Assembly (NCBI RefSeq): GCF_017565745.1
Contig: NZ_JAGDYM010000005.1
Coordinates: forward strand, 291,895-355,894
Reading direction: 5' to 3'
Length of the DNA stretch: 64,000 nucleotides
Source: Leucobacter weissii
GTDB lineage: Bacteria > Actinomycetota > Actinomycetes > Actinomycetales > Microbacteriaceae
Under the pieces are notes generated by a model. That model was not told the origin of the DNA. It saw only the letters and a program-made list of their open reading frames with translations, and made no database searches. A program made the position numbers and the translations under genes. Below, piece by piece: positions 43,057-51,782 of the stretch (the first letter of the stretch is position 1; every line of letters starts with the position of its first letter).

Positions 43057-44079
43057 ATGACGTCAGAGGCCTCTGACCGGCGAGTGCTCTCGAGCTCGCG
43101 GATCCAGGTGTCGCAGGGATTCGTCACGATGCTCATAGCACTGGTCGCGCTGGTCGCTCTCAGCGTGTTCGTCGCACCGTCGAGTCTCACCCCCGGGGTG
43201 CTGCTCGGCATGATCCCCTTCGCGGTGGTGCTCGCCGTCGCGGGACTCGGGCAGATGCTCGTGGTGCAGCAGGCGGGGATCGACCTCTCGGTCCCGGGAG
43301 CCGTGTCGATCGCGGTGGTGCTGATCACCCACGTGCCCTACGGCGACTCCGGAAAGCTCGGCATCGCGGTGCTCCTGTGCATTCTCGTCGCCGTCGTGAA
43401 CGGGCTCGTCAACGGCATCCTCGTGGGCATCCTCGGCCTGAACGCGGTGATCACGACGCTCGGCACCAACGCGCTGCTCTTCGGCGCGATCCTCGCGATC
43501 TCGGGCGGTGTGCCGCGCACGACCACCCCGCTGCTCGCCGACGTGATGTCGGGCAGCCTCCTCGGCGTCCCGAACACGGTGATCCTGCTGGCTCTCACCC
43601 TCCTCCTGGTGTCGCTCCTGCTGAAGAGGACCCCCGCGGGGCGCCGCTTCGAGGGCGTCGGCGCGAGCCCGTCCGCGGCCAGAGCAATGGGCATTCGCGT
43701 GCGCACCCACAAGGTCGGCGCCTACGTGGGGGCGCAGCTGCTCTACGCGTTCGCGGGCATCATTCTCGGCGGTGTCGTCGCGCAGCCGACGGCCTACCTC
43801 GGCAACAACTACCTCCTCCCCTCCGTTGCCGTGGTCGTGCTGGGCGGCACCTCGCTGCTCGGCGGCCGGGGCTTTCCCGTGGCCACCATCGTCGCGGCGG
43901 TGTTCCTGACGCAGCTCGAACAGTTCTCGCTCGCCCTGGGAGTCCCCTACGCGGCGCGGACGCTCATGCAGGCGGCCGCGCTCGTCATCGGCGTCGCCAT
44001 CTACACCGTCAACTGGGGCGCGGTCCGTCGCTGGATCGCGTCCCGCGGAGACCGCTCCGCCCGCCCGGTCTCGGCGTGA
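43057..44079 (+). CDS. CUT2 ABC transporter permease, system 2
   Basis: This is a 340-aa RbsC-like permease with about ten hydrophobic segments and the loop QQAGIDLSVPGAVSI. AAAGGAGA precedes ATG 43057. It is the first gene of the system 2 operon (permease, binding protein, fused ATPase-permease), an order different from system 1 although the parts are paralogous. It should pair with the permease half of the protein at 45326. Confidence 0.9.
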   Translation: MTSEASDRRVLSSSRIQVSQGFVTMLIALVALVALSVFVAPSSLTPGVLLGMIPFAVVLAVAGLGQMLVVQQAGIDLSVPGAVSIAVVLITHVPYGDSGKLGIAVLLCILVAVVNGLVNGILVGILGLNAVITTLGTNALLFGAILAISGGVPRTTTPLLADVMSGSLLGVPNTVILLALTLLLVSLLLKRTPAGRRFEGVGASPSAARAMGIRVRTHKVGAYVGAQLLYAFAGIILGGVVAQPTAYLGNNYLLPSVAVVVLGGTSLLGGRGFPVATIVAAVFLTQLEQFSLALGVPYAARTLMQAAALVIGVAIYTVNWGAVRRWIASRGDRSARPVSA

Positions 44080-44135
44080 TCGGACCCACCAGACCCTCGT
44101 CACCACAAGCGACTGCACACGAAAGGAAACACATC

Positions 44136-45242
44136 ATGAGGTTCAACAAGAAGAGGCTCGCGGTAGCGGCTGCGCTCGCCACGAGCGCACTGCTCCTGTC
44201 CGCATGCTCGAGCGGCGATGGCGCCGAGGAGGCCGCGGGCGACGGAGCGGGCAATAACGCCGACACGCCGGCATGGTGCGGCCCCGATGAGGCCACGCTG
44301 ACCTTCCTCGACGGCTTCGGCGGCAACGGCTGGCGCATGATCGCCGCCGAGACCGGCCGGATGGAGGCCGGAACCTGCCCGAGCATCACCGACTTCGAGT
44401 TCATCGACGGGCAGGGCGATACGCAGAAGGCCATCTCCGACATCAACGGCGCCGTCGCGACCGGAGCGGATGCGATCGTCGTGCACACCGCCTCGGGCGA
44501 GGCCATCCTGCCCGCGCTGCGGTCCGCATTCGAAGCCGGCATCGTCACGGTGCCCTACCGCGACAGCCCCGGCGGCGAGGCCGGTACCGACTACGACGAG
44601 TACGTCGCGGCGGACTACGTCGAGGACGGGCGCACCTGGGCGCGCTGGATCGAGGAGCAGTTCCCGGACGGAGCCAAGATCCTGTTCCTGAGCGGCCCGG
44701 CGGGCACCAGCCAGGGCATCGCCGAGCACGAGGGCCTCACCGAGGTGCTGAGCGACGAGAAGTACGAGTTCATCGGAGAGCAGCCGTTCGAGATCACCGA
44801 GTGGGATCCGGCGAAGACGCAGCAGGTGCTCACCGCGGCGATCGCCAAGCACCCCCAGATCGACGTGATCGTCTCGGACTTCGGCCCCTCGCTCGTCGGT
44901 GCGCTGCCCGAGTTCGAGAAGAACGGTCGTTCGATCCCGGCGCTGGCGGCTTCGGACGGCAACGTGCTCGGCTGCTTCTGGGAGGACCACCAGGAGACGA
45001 GCCCCGATTTCAAGATGATGACCATCAAGACCGGCACCGACAACATCCGGCTCGCGGTGCAGCACGCGGTCGCCCGCGCGACCGGCGGCGAGATCCCGGC
45101 GGAGACGCTGTACGTCGGGGGCGTGTTCGAGGACTCGACCTCCGAGGACAAGCCCGTGCAGTGCGAGCGGGACCTGCCGGACGACATCTACCTCTCCTCC
45201 GCGCTGAGCGGCGAGGAGCAGGCCGCGCTCATCGGCGGCTGA
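44136..45242 (+). CDS. Sugar-type (CUT2) ABC transporter binding lipoprotein, system 2
   Basis: This is a 368-aa lipoprotein with lipobox Cys24 in LLLSACSS and a type I binding-protein fold. It is a paralog of the system 1 binder (GDTQKAISDIN, SPGGEAGTDY, HPQIDVIVSDFG). GAAAGG precedes ATG 44136. A hairpin follows its stop. Acidic and tryptophan-rich loops (FWEDHQE) suggest a hydroxylated ligand, but the ligand is unknown. Confidence 0.88.
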   Translation: MRFNKKRLAVAAALATSALLLSACSSGDGAEEAAGDGAGNNADTPAWCGPDEATLTFLDGFGGNGWRMIAAETGRMEAGTCPSITDFEFIDGQGDTQKAISDINGAVATGADAIVVHTASGEAILPALRSAFEAGIVTVPYRDSPGGEAGTDYDEYVAADYVEDGRTWARWIEEQFPDGAKILFLSGPAGTSQGIAEHEGLTEVLSDEKYEFIGEQPFEITEWDPAKTQQVLTAAIAKHPQIDVIVSDFGPSLVGALPEFEKNGRSIPALAASDGNVLGCFWEDHQETSPDFKMMTIKTGTDNIRLAVQHAVARATGGEIPAETLYVGGVFEDSTSEDKPVQCERDLPDDIYLSSALSGEEQAALIGG

Positions 45243-45250
45243 CGGCCGAC

Positions 45251-45286
45251 CGGGTCTGCGGAGGCCCCGCCGCCTCCGCAGACCCG
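45251..45286 (+). terminator. Intra-operon hairpin after the system 2 binding protein
   Basis: A perfect 15-bp stem (45251-45265 with 45272-45286) and a CCCGCC loop start 8 bp after the stop. It is placed like the hairpin after the system 1 binding protein. Confidence 0.75.
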
Positions 45287-45325
45287 ACCCAGATACCCGA
45301 CTACGTTTCGATAGGGAACCATAAC

Positions 45326-47827
45326 GTGCAGCAGAGCGACGCCAATCCGCAGACGCCGGTCATGTCTCTCCACGAGATCGACAAGAGCTTCTCCGGTGTA
45401 CCGGCACTCACCGACGTGTCTCTCAACATCTATCCCGGCGAGGTCCACGCGCTTCTCGGCGAGAACGGAGCGGGCAAGTCGACGCTCATGAACGTCGCAA
45501 CGGGGTCGCTGAAGCCCGATGGCGGCTCGATCGTCGTCGACGGCGAGGTCTTCGAAGCGCTCGACCCGACGCAGGCCACCGCGCTCGGGATCGCGATCGT
45601 CCACCAGCACCCCGCGGTGCTCCCGGACCTGACCGTGCTCGAGAACCTGCGCGTGGCGCTGCCGCCGTCGGTGTTCTCGGGAAGACCGGTCGGGCAGGTC
45701 GTCGATGAACTGCTCGGCCGGGTGCGGCTCGACGTGCACCCCGCCGATCGCGTGGAGAACCTCAGCGTCGCCCAGAAGCATCTGCTCGAGATCGCCAAGG
45801 CGCTCGCACTGCACCCGAAGATCCTGGTGCTCGACGAGCCCACGGCTCCGCTCGGCAGCGAGTCCGTCGAGATGCTGTTCGACCTCGTGGCCGAGTGGAC
45901 GTCGGAGGGGACGGCGATCGTCTACATCACCCATCGCATGGCTGAGGTGCGTCAGCTCGCCCAGCGGGTGACCGTGCTGCGCGACGGTCAGGTCGCCCGT
46001 GCGGACGCGAGCATCGCCGACGTCACCGACGAGGACATGCTCGCGCTCATCGTCGGCAGGCGGCTCGCCTCCGCATTCCCCGACAAGCGCAGCGGCGGCT
46101 CGGACGAGTTCAACCTCGTGGTGGACAACCTCAGCGGAAACGGCATCCAGGGCATCTCCTTCTCGGCGCGGCCGGGCGAGATCATCGGGATCGCAGGCGT
46201 CGTGGGGAACGGCCAGGAAGAGCTCATGCGCACGCTGGCCGGCCTGGCCCCCCATGACGGCAGGGTCGTCATCGGCGGTCGCGAGATGAGTTCGGGTGAC
46301 CTCCTACGAGCCTCCGAGTACATGCCCGCCGACCGGCACCACGAGGGTCTGATCATGCGTCTCACGGTGCGGGAGAACGCGGCGATCTCCGCGCTCAAGC
46401 GCTTCCGCAAGGGGCCGCTGCTCAGCCGGCGGCGGGAGGTGGAGATCGTCACCGACCAGCTTCGCGCCCTGGCGGTCAAGGCTCCCTCCCTCGACGCCGA
46501 CGTCTCCTCGCTCTCCGGGGGCAACCAGCAGAAGGTGGTGATGGCGCGCACGGTGCTCGGCGAGCCGAAGCTCGTGCTGGCGCACGAGCCGACCCAGGGG
46601 GTGGACGTCGGCGCGCGCGCCGAGCTCTACCGCATCATCCGCGAGATATCGGCCCAGGGCACCCCGGTGATCGTCGCCTCGTCGGATGCGAAGGAACTCG
46701 AGGGGCTCTGCGATCGGGTCATCGTGCTGTCTCGAGGACAGCTCGTCGTCGAACTCACCGGCGACGAGATCCAGGAGGAGCGCATGGTGCACACGGCGGT
46801 CACGTCGAGAACCGAGAGCCTCCGGACCGTCGTGAAGACGCGGAGCGGGTCGAGCAGGCTGTCGCGCTTCCTCCAGGGCGACTACGCGCCCGTCGTCCTG
46901 CTCGGCGCGGTGATCCTCGGGTTGGCGGCCTACATCCTCGCCCAGAACGACAAATACCTGAACGCCTTCAACGTCTCCTCGATCCTGACTCTGACGGCCG
47001 CGCTGGGCTTCATCGCGCTCGGCCAGACCCTGGTGCTGCTGCTCGGCGGCATCGACATGTCGGTGGGGCCGCTCGCGGGACTGCTGGTCGTCATCGCCTC
47101 CTTCCACTTCTCGGGCGGTGCGCAACTCGGATCGATGCTGCTCGGTCTCGCCGCCATGATCCTGGTCTCCGTGGCCACCGGCCTCGTCAACGGCTTGTTG
47201 ATCAGATATCTGAAGTTCACCGCCATCGCCGCCACGCTGGCCATGTACTTCGCGCTGCAGGGCTTCAGCTTCATCCTGCGGCCCACCCCGGGCGGGAACA
47301 TCGATCGGGCGGTGTCCGACATCATCCAGTTCAAGATCCTCGACATGGTCCCGGTCGCGTTCCTGCTGCTCATCGCTCTGACCGTCGGACTCGAGTTCGC
47401 GCTCAAGAGGAGCCGCTGGGGATGGAGACTCCGGGCAGCCGGATCGGACGAGGCCAATGCGCGCCGCGTCGGCGTCAGGATCAACCGCACCGTGATCTCG
47501 GCCTATGTGCTCGGCTCCCTCCTGACCTTCCTCGGGGCGCTCATGCTGATGGCGCAATTGGGCGTCGGCGATGCGTCCCAGGGGGTGAACTACACGCTGA
47601 CCAGCGTGACGGCGGTCGTGCTCGGCGGCACCAGCCTCTTCGGCGGCAGGGGCACCTTCGTCGGAAGCCTGCTCGGTTCCCTCCTGCTGGTGCAGGTGCT
47701 GAACGCGATGTTCTTCCTCAAGCTGGATCAGGCCTGGCAGTACTATCTGCAGGGACTCATGATCCTGGTCGCGGCGGTGGTCTACTCCGTCGTGCGGGCC
47801 CGTGTGAAGCAGCGGGTCGCGGCCTGA
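45326..47827 (+). CDS. Fused CUT2 ABC protein: two ATPase domains plus permease, system 2
   Basis: This 833-aa protein has a tandem RbsA-like ATPase (about 12-500) fused to an RbsC-like permease (about 510-833). NBD1 has GENGAGKST and VLDEPTAPLG with a weak signature (LSVAQ). NBD2 has a degenerate Walker A (GVVGNGQEE), signature LSGGNQQK and LAHEPTQGVD, with His for the Walker B Asp. The permease half has GGIDMSVGPLAG. I chose GTG 45326 because AGGGA lies 8 bp upstream; an in-frame ATG at 45362 would cut off the first 12 residues. It is a paralog of the fusion at 18708. Only 2 bp separate its stop from the convergent Old Yellow Enzyme gene. Confidence 0.9.
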   Translation: MQQSDANPQTPVMSLHEIDKSFSGVPALTDVSLNIYPGEVHALLGENGAGKSTLMNVATGSLKPDGGSIVVDGEVFEALDPTQATALGIAIVHQHPAVLPDLTVLENLRVALPPSVFSGRPVGQVVDELLGRVRLDVHPADRVENLSVAQKHLLEIAKALALHPKILVLDEPTAPLGSESVEMLFDLVAEWTSEGTAIVYITHRMAEVRQLAQRVTVLRDGQVARADASIADVTDEDMLALIVGRRLASAFPDKRSGGSDEFNLVVDNLSGNGIQGISFSARPGEIIGIAGVVGNGQEELMRTLAGLAPHDGRVVIGGREMSSGDLLRASEYMPADRHHEGLIMRLTVRENAAISALKRFRKGPLLSRRREVEIVTDQLRALAVKAPSLDADVSSLSGGNQQKVVMARTVLGEPKLVLAHEPTQGVDVGARAELYRIIREISAQGTPVIVASSDAKELEGLCDRVIVLSRGQLVVELTGDEIQEERMVHTAVTSRTESLRTVVKTRSGSSRLSRFLQGDYAPVVLLGAVILGLAAYILAQNDKYLNAFNVSSILTLTAALGFIALGQTLVLLLGGIDMSVGPLAGLLVVIASFHFSGGAQLGSMLLGLAAMILVSVATGLVNGLLIRYLKFTAIAATLAMYFALQGFSFILRPTPGGNIDRAVSDIIQFKILDMVPVAFLLLIALTVGLEFALKRSRWGWRLRAAGSDEANARRVGVRINRTVISAYVLGSLLTFLGALMLMAQLGVGDASQGVNYTLTSVTAVVLGGTSLFGGRGTFVGSLLGSLLLVQVLNAMFFLKLDQAWQYYLQGLMILVAAVVYSVVRARVKQRVAA

Positions 47828-47829
47828 TA

Positions 47830-48900
47830 TCAGGCGCTGAGGAGAGGATAGTCGGTGTATCCCTTGGCGCGGTCGATCCCCGGATCCCAGTAGAAGGTGC
47901 GCGGGTCCGGGGCGTTCAGCTCCGCGCCGAGCCTGATGCGCTCCGGCAGATCGGGAGTCGCGAGGAAATCGCGTCCGAAAGCGATCGCGTCTGCGGATCC
48001 CGCAGCCATGAGCCGGGCTCCGTCCTCGGCGCTCATCTCCTCGTTGGCGATCACCGGCCCTCCGAACAGCTCTTTCAGCCGTGGGAGCTGACTGTCGTCC
48101 GCCTCGATCTCCCGGACGAACAGGAAGGCGATCCCGCGCCGCCCGAGCTCTTCGGCGACGTGCCCGAAGACAGCCGGAGCGTTGCTGTCTCCCATGTCGT
48201 GCTCCTCGCCCCGCGGGCGGAGGTGCACCCCGACTCGATCGGGCCCCCAGACCTCGCTCACGGCATCGGCGATCTCGAGCAGGAACCGAGCCCGGTTCTC
48301 GACGGATCCGCCGTAGCGATCGCCGCGACGATTCGTGCTGTCCTGCAGGAACTGGTCGATGAGATATCCGTTCGCAGCGTGCAACTCCACTCCGTCGAAG
48401 CCGGCTCGCCTCGCGTTCAGCGCGCCGCGGCGAAAGTCCTCGACGATGCCCCCGATCTCATCAGTCGTGAGCTCGCGCGGCACCGAGTACGGTCGGTGCG
48501 GGCGGAGACGCCGCACCCGACCCGTCGCCGGGATCGGACTCGGCGCGACCGGGAGCCGCCCCCCGAGCAGTTCAGGGTCCGAGATGCGGCCGCAGTGCCA
48601 CAGCTGCAGGAGGATGCGCCCGCCGGCGGCATGCACCGCATCGGTCACCTGCCGCCAGCCGAGCACCTGCTCCTCGCTCCAGATACCGGGCGTTCCGAGG
48701 TAGCCGGCGGCGTCGGAGCTGACGATGGTCCCCTCCGTGATGATGAGCCCCGCGCCCGCGCGCTGACGGTAGTACTCGGCCGCGAGCTCGTCGGGGACGC
48801 GATCCTCGCCCGAACGGCAGCGGGTCAGCGGCGCCATGACGATCCGATTCGGGAGCGTCCAGGGCCCGATGGTCAGAGGCGTGAACAGCGTGTCGGTCAC
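47830..48900 (-). CDS. Old Yellow Enzyme family alkene reductase
   Basis: This is a 356-aa FMN-dependent NAD(P)H oxidoreductase. It has MAPLTRCRS, the active-site region LLQLWHCGR, HAANGYLIDQFLQ and NRRGDRYGGSVENR, all diagnostic. It reduces C=C bonds conjugated to carbonyl or nitro groups. A Cys at WHCGR (WHVGR is usual) is a small variation. It is oriented against the importer operon and divergent from the MFS gene. Its role may be saturating an enone intermediate or detoxification. Confidence 0.92.
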   Translation of the reverse strand: MTDTLFTPLTIGPWTLPNRIVMAPLTRCRSGEDRVPDELAAEYYRQRAGAGLIITEGTIVSSDAAGYLGTPGIWSEEQVLGWRQVTDAVHAAGGRILLQLWHCGRISDPELLGGRLPVAPSPIPATGRVRRLRPHRPYSVPRELTTDEIGGIVEDFRRGALNARRAGFDGVELHAANGYLIDQFLQDSTNRRGDRYGGSVENRARFLLEIADAVSEVWGPDRVGVHLRPRGEEHDMGDSNAPAVFGHVAEELGRRGIAFLFVREIEADDSQLPRLKELFGGPVIANEEMSAEDGARLMAAGSADAIAFGRDFLATPDLPERIRLGAELNAPDPRTFYWDPGIDRAKGYTDYPLLSA

Positions 48901-49250
48901 GGGGTCTCCTTCGCGGTGGTGCGGCGGCGATGCTCACAGCGGAGGAGCGCGGTGACGGCTGCTCGGCGCGGGTACGGTGACAGTGTAGCGAGCCGGGAAG
49001 CATTGTTCTACTGAACTTTACGATTCTGCTTCGGGAGATGTCGCGAGCGCCGCACTCGATGAGCCGCTTAACCCTCCGAACAGGGCTTTTGCGGATCACC
49101 GAGCATTCTTTCCGCGAAGCAGATATGTTTGTTGATGATTAACATTCGGCCGCGTCCGTGCGTCCCGCCACGGGGCGCAGACCGATCCGCGCGTCGCGCC
49201 GGCGTGGCTGATCGGCTATCGGCGCAGCGCGGCGGAGAAAGCGGGACGCG
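48901..49250. other. Divergent control region, no gene seen
   Basis: This is a 350-bp gap between the Old Yellow Enzyme (leftward) and the MFS gene (rightward). GTTCTAC-TGA-ACTTTAC (49005-49021) and GTTTGTT-GAT-GATTAAC (49127-49143) have the spacing of the regulon motif but match it poorly. A small CCCT/AGGG hairpin followed by CTTTT lies near 49072-49090. Confidence 0.5.
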
Positions 49251-50480
49251 ATGATGAACGGGCAAGGCGGGGACGCGGGACGCGCGAGGCAGCGCGCCCT
49301 CATCGCCGCACTGGTGTGCGGTGCGTTCGGCATCGGCGTGAGCGAGTTCCTCGTGATGGGCCTCCTGCCCGAGATCGCCCAGGATCTCTCGCCCGTGCTC
49401 TACGCGGCCCATCCGGAGGCCGCGATCGCCGCGGCCGGTGGCATGGCTTCCGGATACGCGCTCGGCGTGGTGGTCGGCATGATCGTGACCCCCATCGTCC
49501 TGCGCCGCCTCTCCGAGCGCTCGATCGTGGCGATCTGCGCCGCGGCGATGCTGGTGCTCACCCTGCTCACGGTGCTCTCGCCGAATCTGCCCGTCGCCGT
49601 GGTCCTGCGGTTCCTCTCCGCGCTCGCGCACGCGTCCTATGTGGGGCTCGCCTCGCTCATGGCCGCGAGGGCACTCGGCTCGCGGCACCATGGCCGCGGC
49701 GCGGCCATCGTGGTCGGAGGACTCACCATGGCGAACGTGGTCGGGGTCCCGCTGCTGACCGCCTTCGGCGCCGTCACCGGGTGGCGGATCGCCCTCGGGG
49801 TGTGCGCGCTGCTGTTCGCGGCGCCGCTCCTCGCGCTCGCGAGGATCGCGCCCCTGGCGGCTGAGACCGCGGCGAAGCATCCGGAGCGGTCGCGCGCCGG
49901 CGGACCCTGGCGGCTCGTGGTCGCGATCGTCCTGGTGACGAGCCTCGCCAGCGGAGCGTTCGCCATCACCACCTTCGTCGCGCCGATCTCGTTGCACGCG
50001 CAGGGCCCGTCGCCGGTGATCTCGGTGGCGGTGCTGATGCTGGTCTTCGGCATCGGCATGAATCTCGGCAACTTCGGCGGCGGCGCGGTCGCGGACCGCT
50101 CGGCCCCGCTCACGCTGCTGCTCGGCGCCGCGGCGGGCGCCGGGGGAGCCCTGCTGCTGCTCCCCGGCGGCATGTCGGGTGGATTCGCCGGCGCGGGCGT
50201 CTTCCTGGTGGGCGTCGGGCTCGGCGCGCTCACGCCGAGCGCTCAGGTCATCTACGTGAGGCTGGCGCAGCGCCGTCCCCGACTCGCGGCGTCGCTCGCG
50301 CCCGGAACGATCAACCTCGGCAGCTTCGTCGGCGCGCTGCTCGGCGGCATCGGCCTGGCCGGTGTCGGCGCGCAGGCCGTGGTCTGGGTCGCTCTCGCGC
50401 TCTTCGGCCTGGGCCTGGCCCTTCAGCTCTTCCGCAGCGTGACCGGAGATCGTTTGGCTGCACCAACCTCCTCCGTTTAG
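49251..50480 (+). CDS. MFS transporter (DHA1-like)
   Basis: This is a 409-aa major facilitator protein with 12 predicted helices. The first helix region GVSEFLVMGLLPEIAQDL and the later PLLTAFGAVTGWR are typical of AraJ/Bcr-type efflux proteins. It likely exports a sugar, drug or pathway intermediate. It starts at ATG 49251, with another ATG at 49254. Its last codons overlap the regulon motif of the next gene. Confidence 0.88.
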   Translation: MMNGQGGDAGRARQRALIAALVCGAFGIGVSEFLVMGLLPEIAQDLSPVLYAAHPEAAIAAAGGMASGYALGVVVGMIVTPIVLRRLSERSIVAICAAAMLVLTLLTVLSPNLPVAVVLRFLSALAHASYVGLASLMAARALGSRHHGRGAAIVVGGLTMANVVGVPLLTAFGAVTGWRIALGVCALLFAAPLLALARIAPLAAETAAKHPERSRAGGPWRLVVAIVLVTSLASGAFAITTFVAPISLHAQGPSPVISVAVLMLVFGIGMNLGNFGGGAVADRSAPLTLLLGAAAGAGGALLLLPGGMSGGFAGAGVFLVGVGLGALTPSAQVIYVRLAQRRPRLAASLAPGTINLGSFVGALLGGIGLAGVGAQAVVWVALALFGLGLALQLFRSVTGDRLAAPTSSV

Positions 50481-50491
50481 TATTGGTAAAC
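50475..50491. promoter_or_regulatory. 17-bp regulon motif, KPR-like 3
   Basis: GTTTAGT-ATT-GGTAAAC overlaps the MFS stop codon. It contains TAGTAT (50478-50483), a -10 candidate with TTGGCT 18 bp upstream. It lies 47 bp before KPR-like 3. Confidence 0.6.
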
Positions 50492-50538
50492 GTTGGTATT
50501 GAGTTCGAGCAGCTGCTGCAAACAGGAGGTACGCCCAG

Positions 50539-51651
50539 ATGAGCGACACACAGAACGCCTCGCTTCGCGTCGCCGTGCTGGGCACGGGGGCGAACGGCTC
50601 GATCATCGGAGCCGACCTCGCGAACGCCGGGGTGGACGTGACCTTCATCGACCAGTGGCCGGCGAACGTCGAGGCGATCCGAGAGCACGGCGTGCGCGTG
50701 CAGTCGGCGGGGGAGACGACCACGACCCGCGTGCCCGTTCATCACCTGTGCGAGGTGGCCGAGCTGCGCGAGCCCTTCGACGTGGTCCTGCTGCTGGTCA
50801 AGGCCTACGACACCCGCTGGGCCGTCGAGCTCATCACACCGCTGCTGCACGAGGACTCGGTGGTGGTCGGCGTGCAGAACGGCATGACCGCGACCGAGAT
50901 CGCCGACATCGTGGGAGTCGAGCGCGCCCTCGGCGCGGTGATCGAGGTCACTTCGGCGATGTACACGCCGGGTGTGGTCGAGCGGCACTCCGCGCATGAG
51001 CGCTGCTGGTTCGCGATCGGCGCGCTGGACCCCGCAGCGGCGCATCACGTCGCACCGGTGGCCGATCTCCTGCGCAACGTCGGTATCGTCGAGGAGACGG
51101 ACGACATCCAGTCCGCGAAGTGGATGAAACTGGTTCTGAACGCCGCCGAGCTGGTGACCTCGGCCAATCTCGACCTCTCGATCTCCGATTGCGCCCGTTT
51201 CGAGGGCATGCGCGAGGTGATGCTCGAGGCCGGCAACGAGGCGATCGCCGTCGCGCAGGCTCACGGATTCAGGATCCGCCCCATCTTCGGGATGGAGGGC
51301 GATGCCGCGGAGGATCCCGGCAGCTATGTCGCGACGATCCTCGACGAACTGGTGGCGAACTACATCCTCCCGCACTCGCGTGCCACCGTCCTGCAGGACT
51401 GGATGAAGCATCGGCGCAGCGAGGTCTTCGAGATGAACGGCGAAGTGGCGCGGATGGGCAGGCGGCACGGTGTGCCGACCCCGGTGAACGACGCGGTCGT
51501 GGAGGTCGCGAGGAAGATCGAGATCGGTGAACTGACGCCGAGCACCGCGAACGTCGCGCTGATGCGCCAAGCGCTCCGCGAGCCGGTGACCGTGCCGGCG
51601 CGCGTCCGAGCCGAGCCGGGGAGGCGGGAACGGCCGCTGCAGTCCCTCTGA
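50539..51651 (+). CDS. Ketopantoate-reductase-family oxidoreductase (KPR-like 3)
   Basis: This is a 370-aa PanE-type protein with VLGTGANGSIIGAD, DVTFIDQWPA, VQNGMT, SAKWMKLVLN and LQDWMKHRRSEVFEMNG. The last block departs from the GRxTE pattern (MKHRRSE for xKGRRxE). AGGAGG lies 9 bp before ATG 50539. It is the closest relative of KPR-like 2. It is a single gene under a strong regulon motif, followed by the M24 protein with its own copy of the motif. The substrate is unknown. Confidence 0.87.
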   Translation: MSDTQNASLRVAVLGTGANGSIIGADLANAGVDVTFIDQWPANVEAIREHGVRVQSAGETTTTRVPVHHLCEVAELREPFDVVLLLVKAYDTRWAVELITPLLHEDSVVVGVQNGMTATEIADIVGVERALGAVIEVTSAMYTPGVVERHSAHERCWFAIGALDPAAAHHVAPVADLLRNVGIVEETDDIQSAKWMKLVLNAAELVTSANLDLSISDCARFEGMREVMLEAGNEAIAVAQAHGFRIRPIFGMEGDAAEDPGSYVATILDELVANYILPHSRATVLQDWMKHRRSEVFEMNGEVARMGRRHGVPTPVNDAVVEVARKIEIGELTPSTANVALMRQALREPVTVPARVRAEPGRRERPLQSL

Positions 51652-51701
51652 TCGCCGCGGCCCGCTTCGTGCACCGTCAGCTTGCATGTGCGTTCAGAAA
51701 A

Positions 51702-51718
51702 GTTTAGTCTTACTTAAC
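51702..51718. promoter_or_regulatory. 17-bp regulon motif, M24 gene
   Basis: GTTTAGT-CTT-ACTTAAC has arms complementary at 6 of 7 positions. It lies 64 bp before the M24 gene. Confidence 0.55.
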
Positions 51719-51782
51719 AGGTGAGTGACTGGCCTCTCGCGTTCCGGTGAACTGAATCAATGAAGACAAGGGTGTGGTGAAG

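Noticed and set aside
49005..49143. Two more possible copies of the 17-bp motif before the MFS gene
   Set aside because: Spacing fits, but only 8-9 of 14 fixed positions match, which is too weak in an AT-rich stretch.
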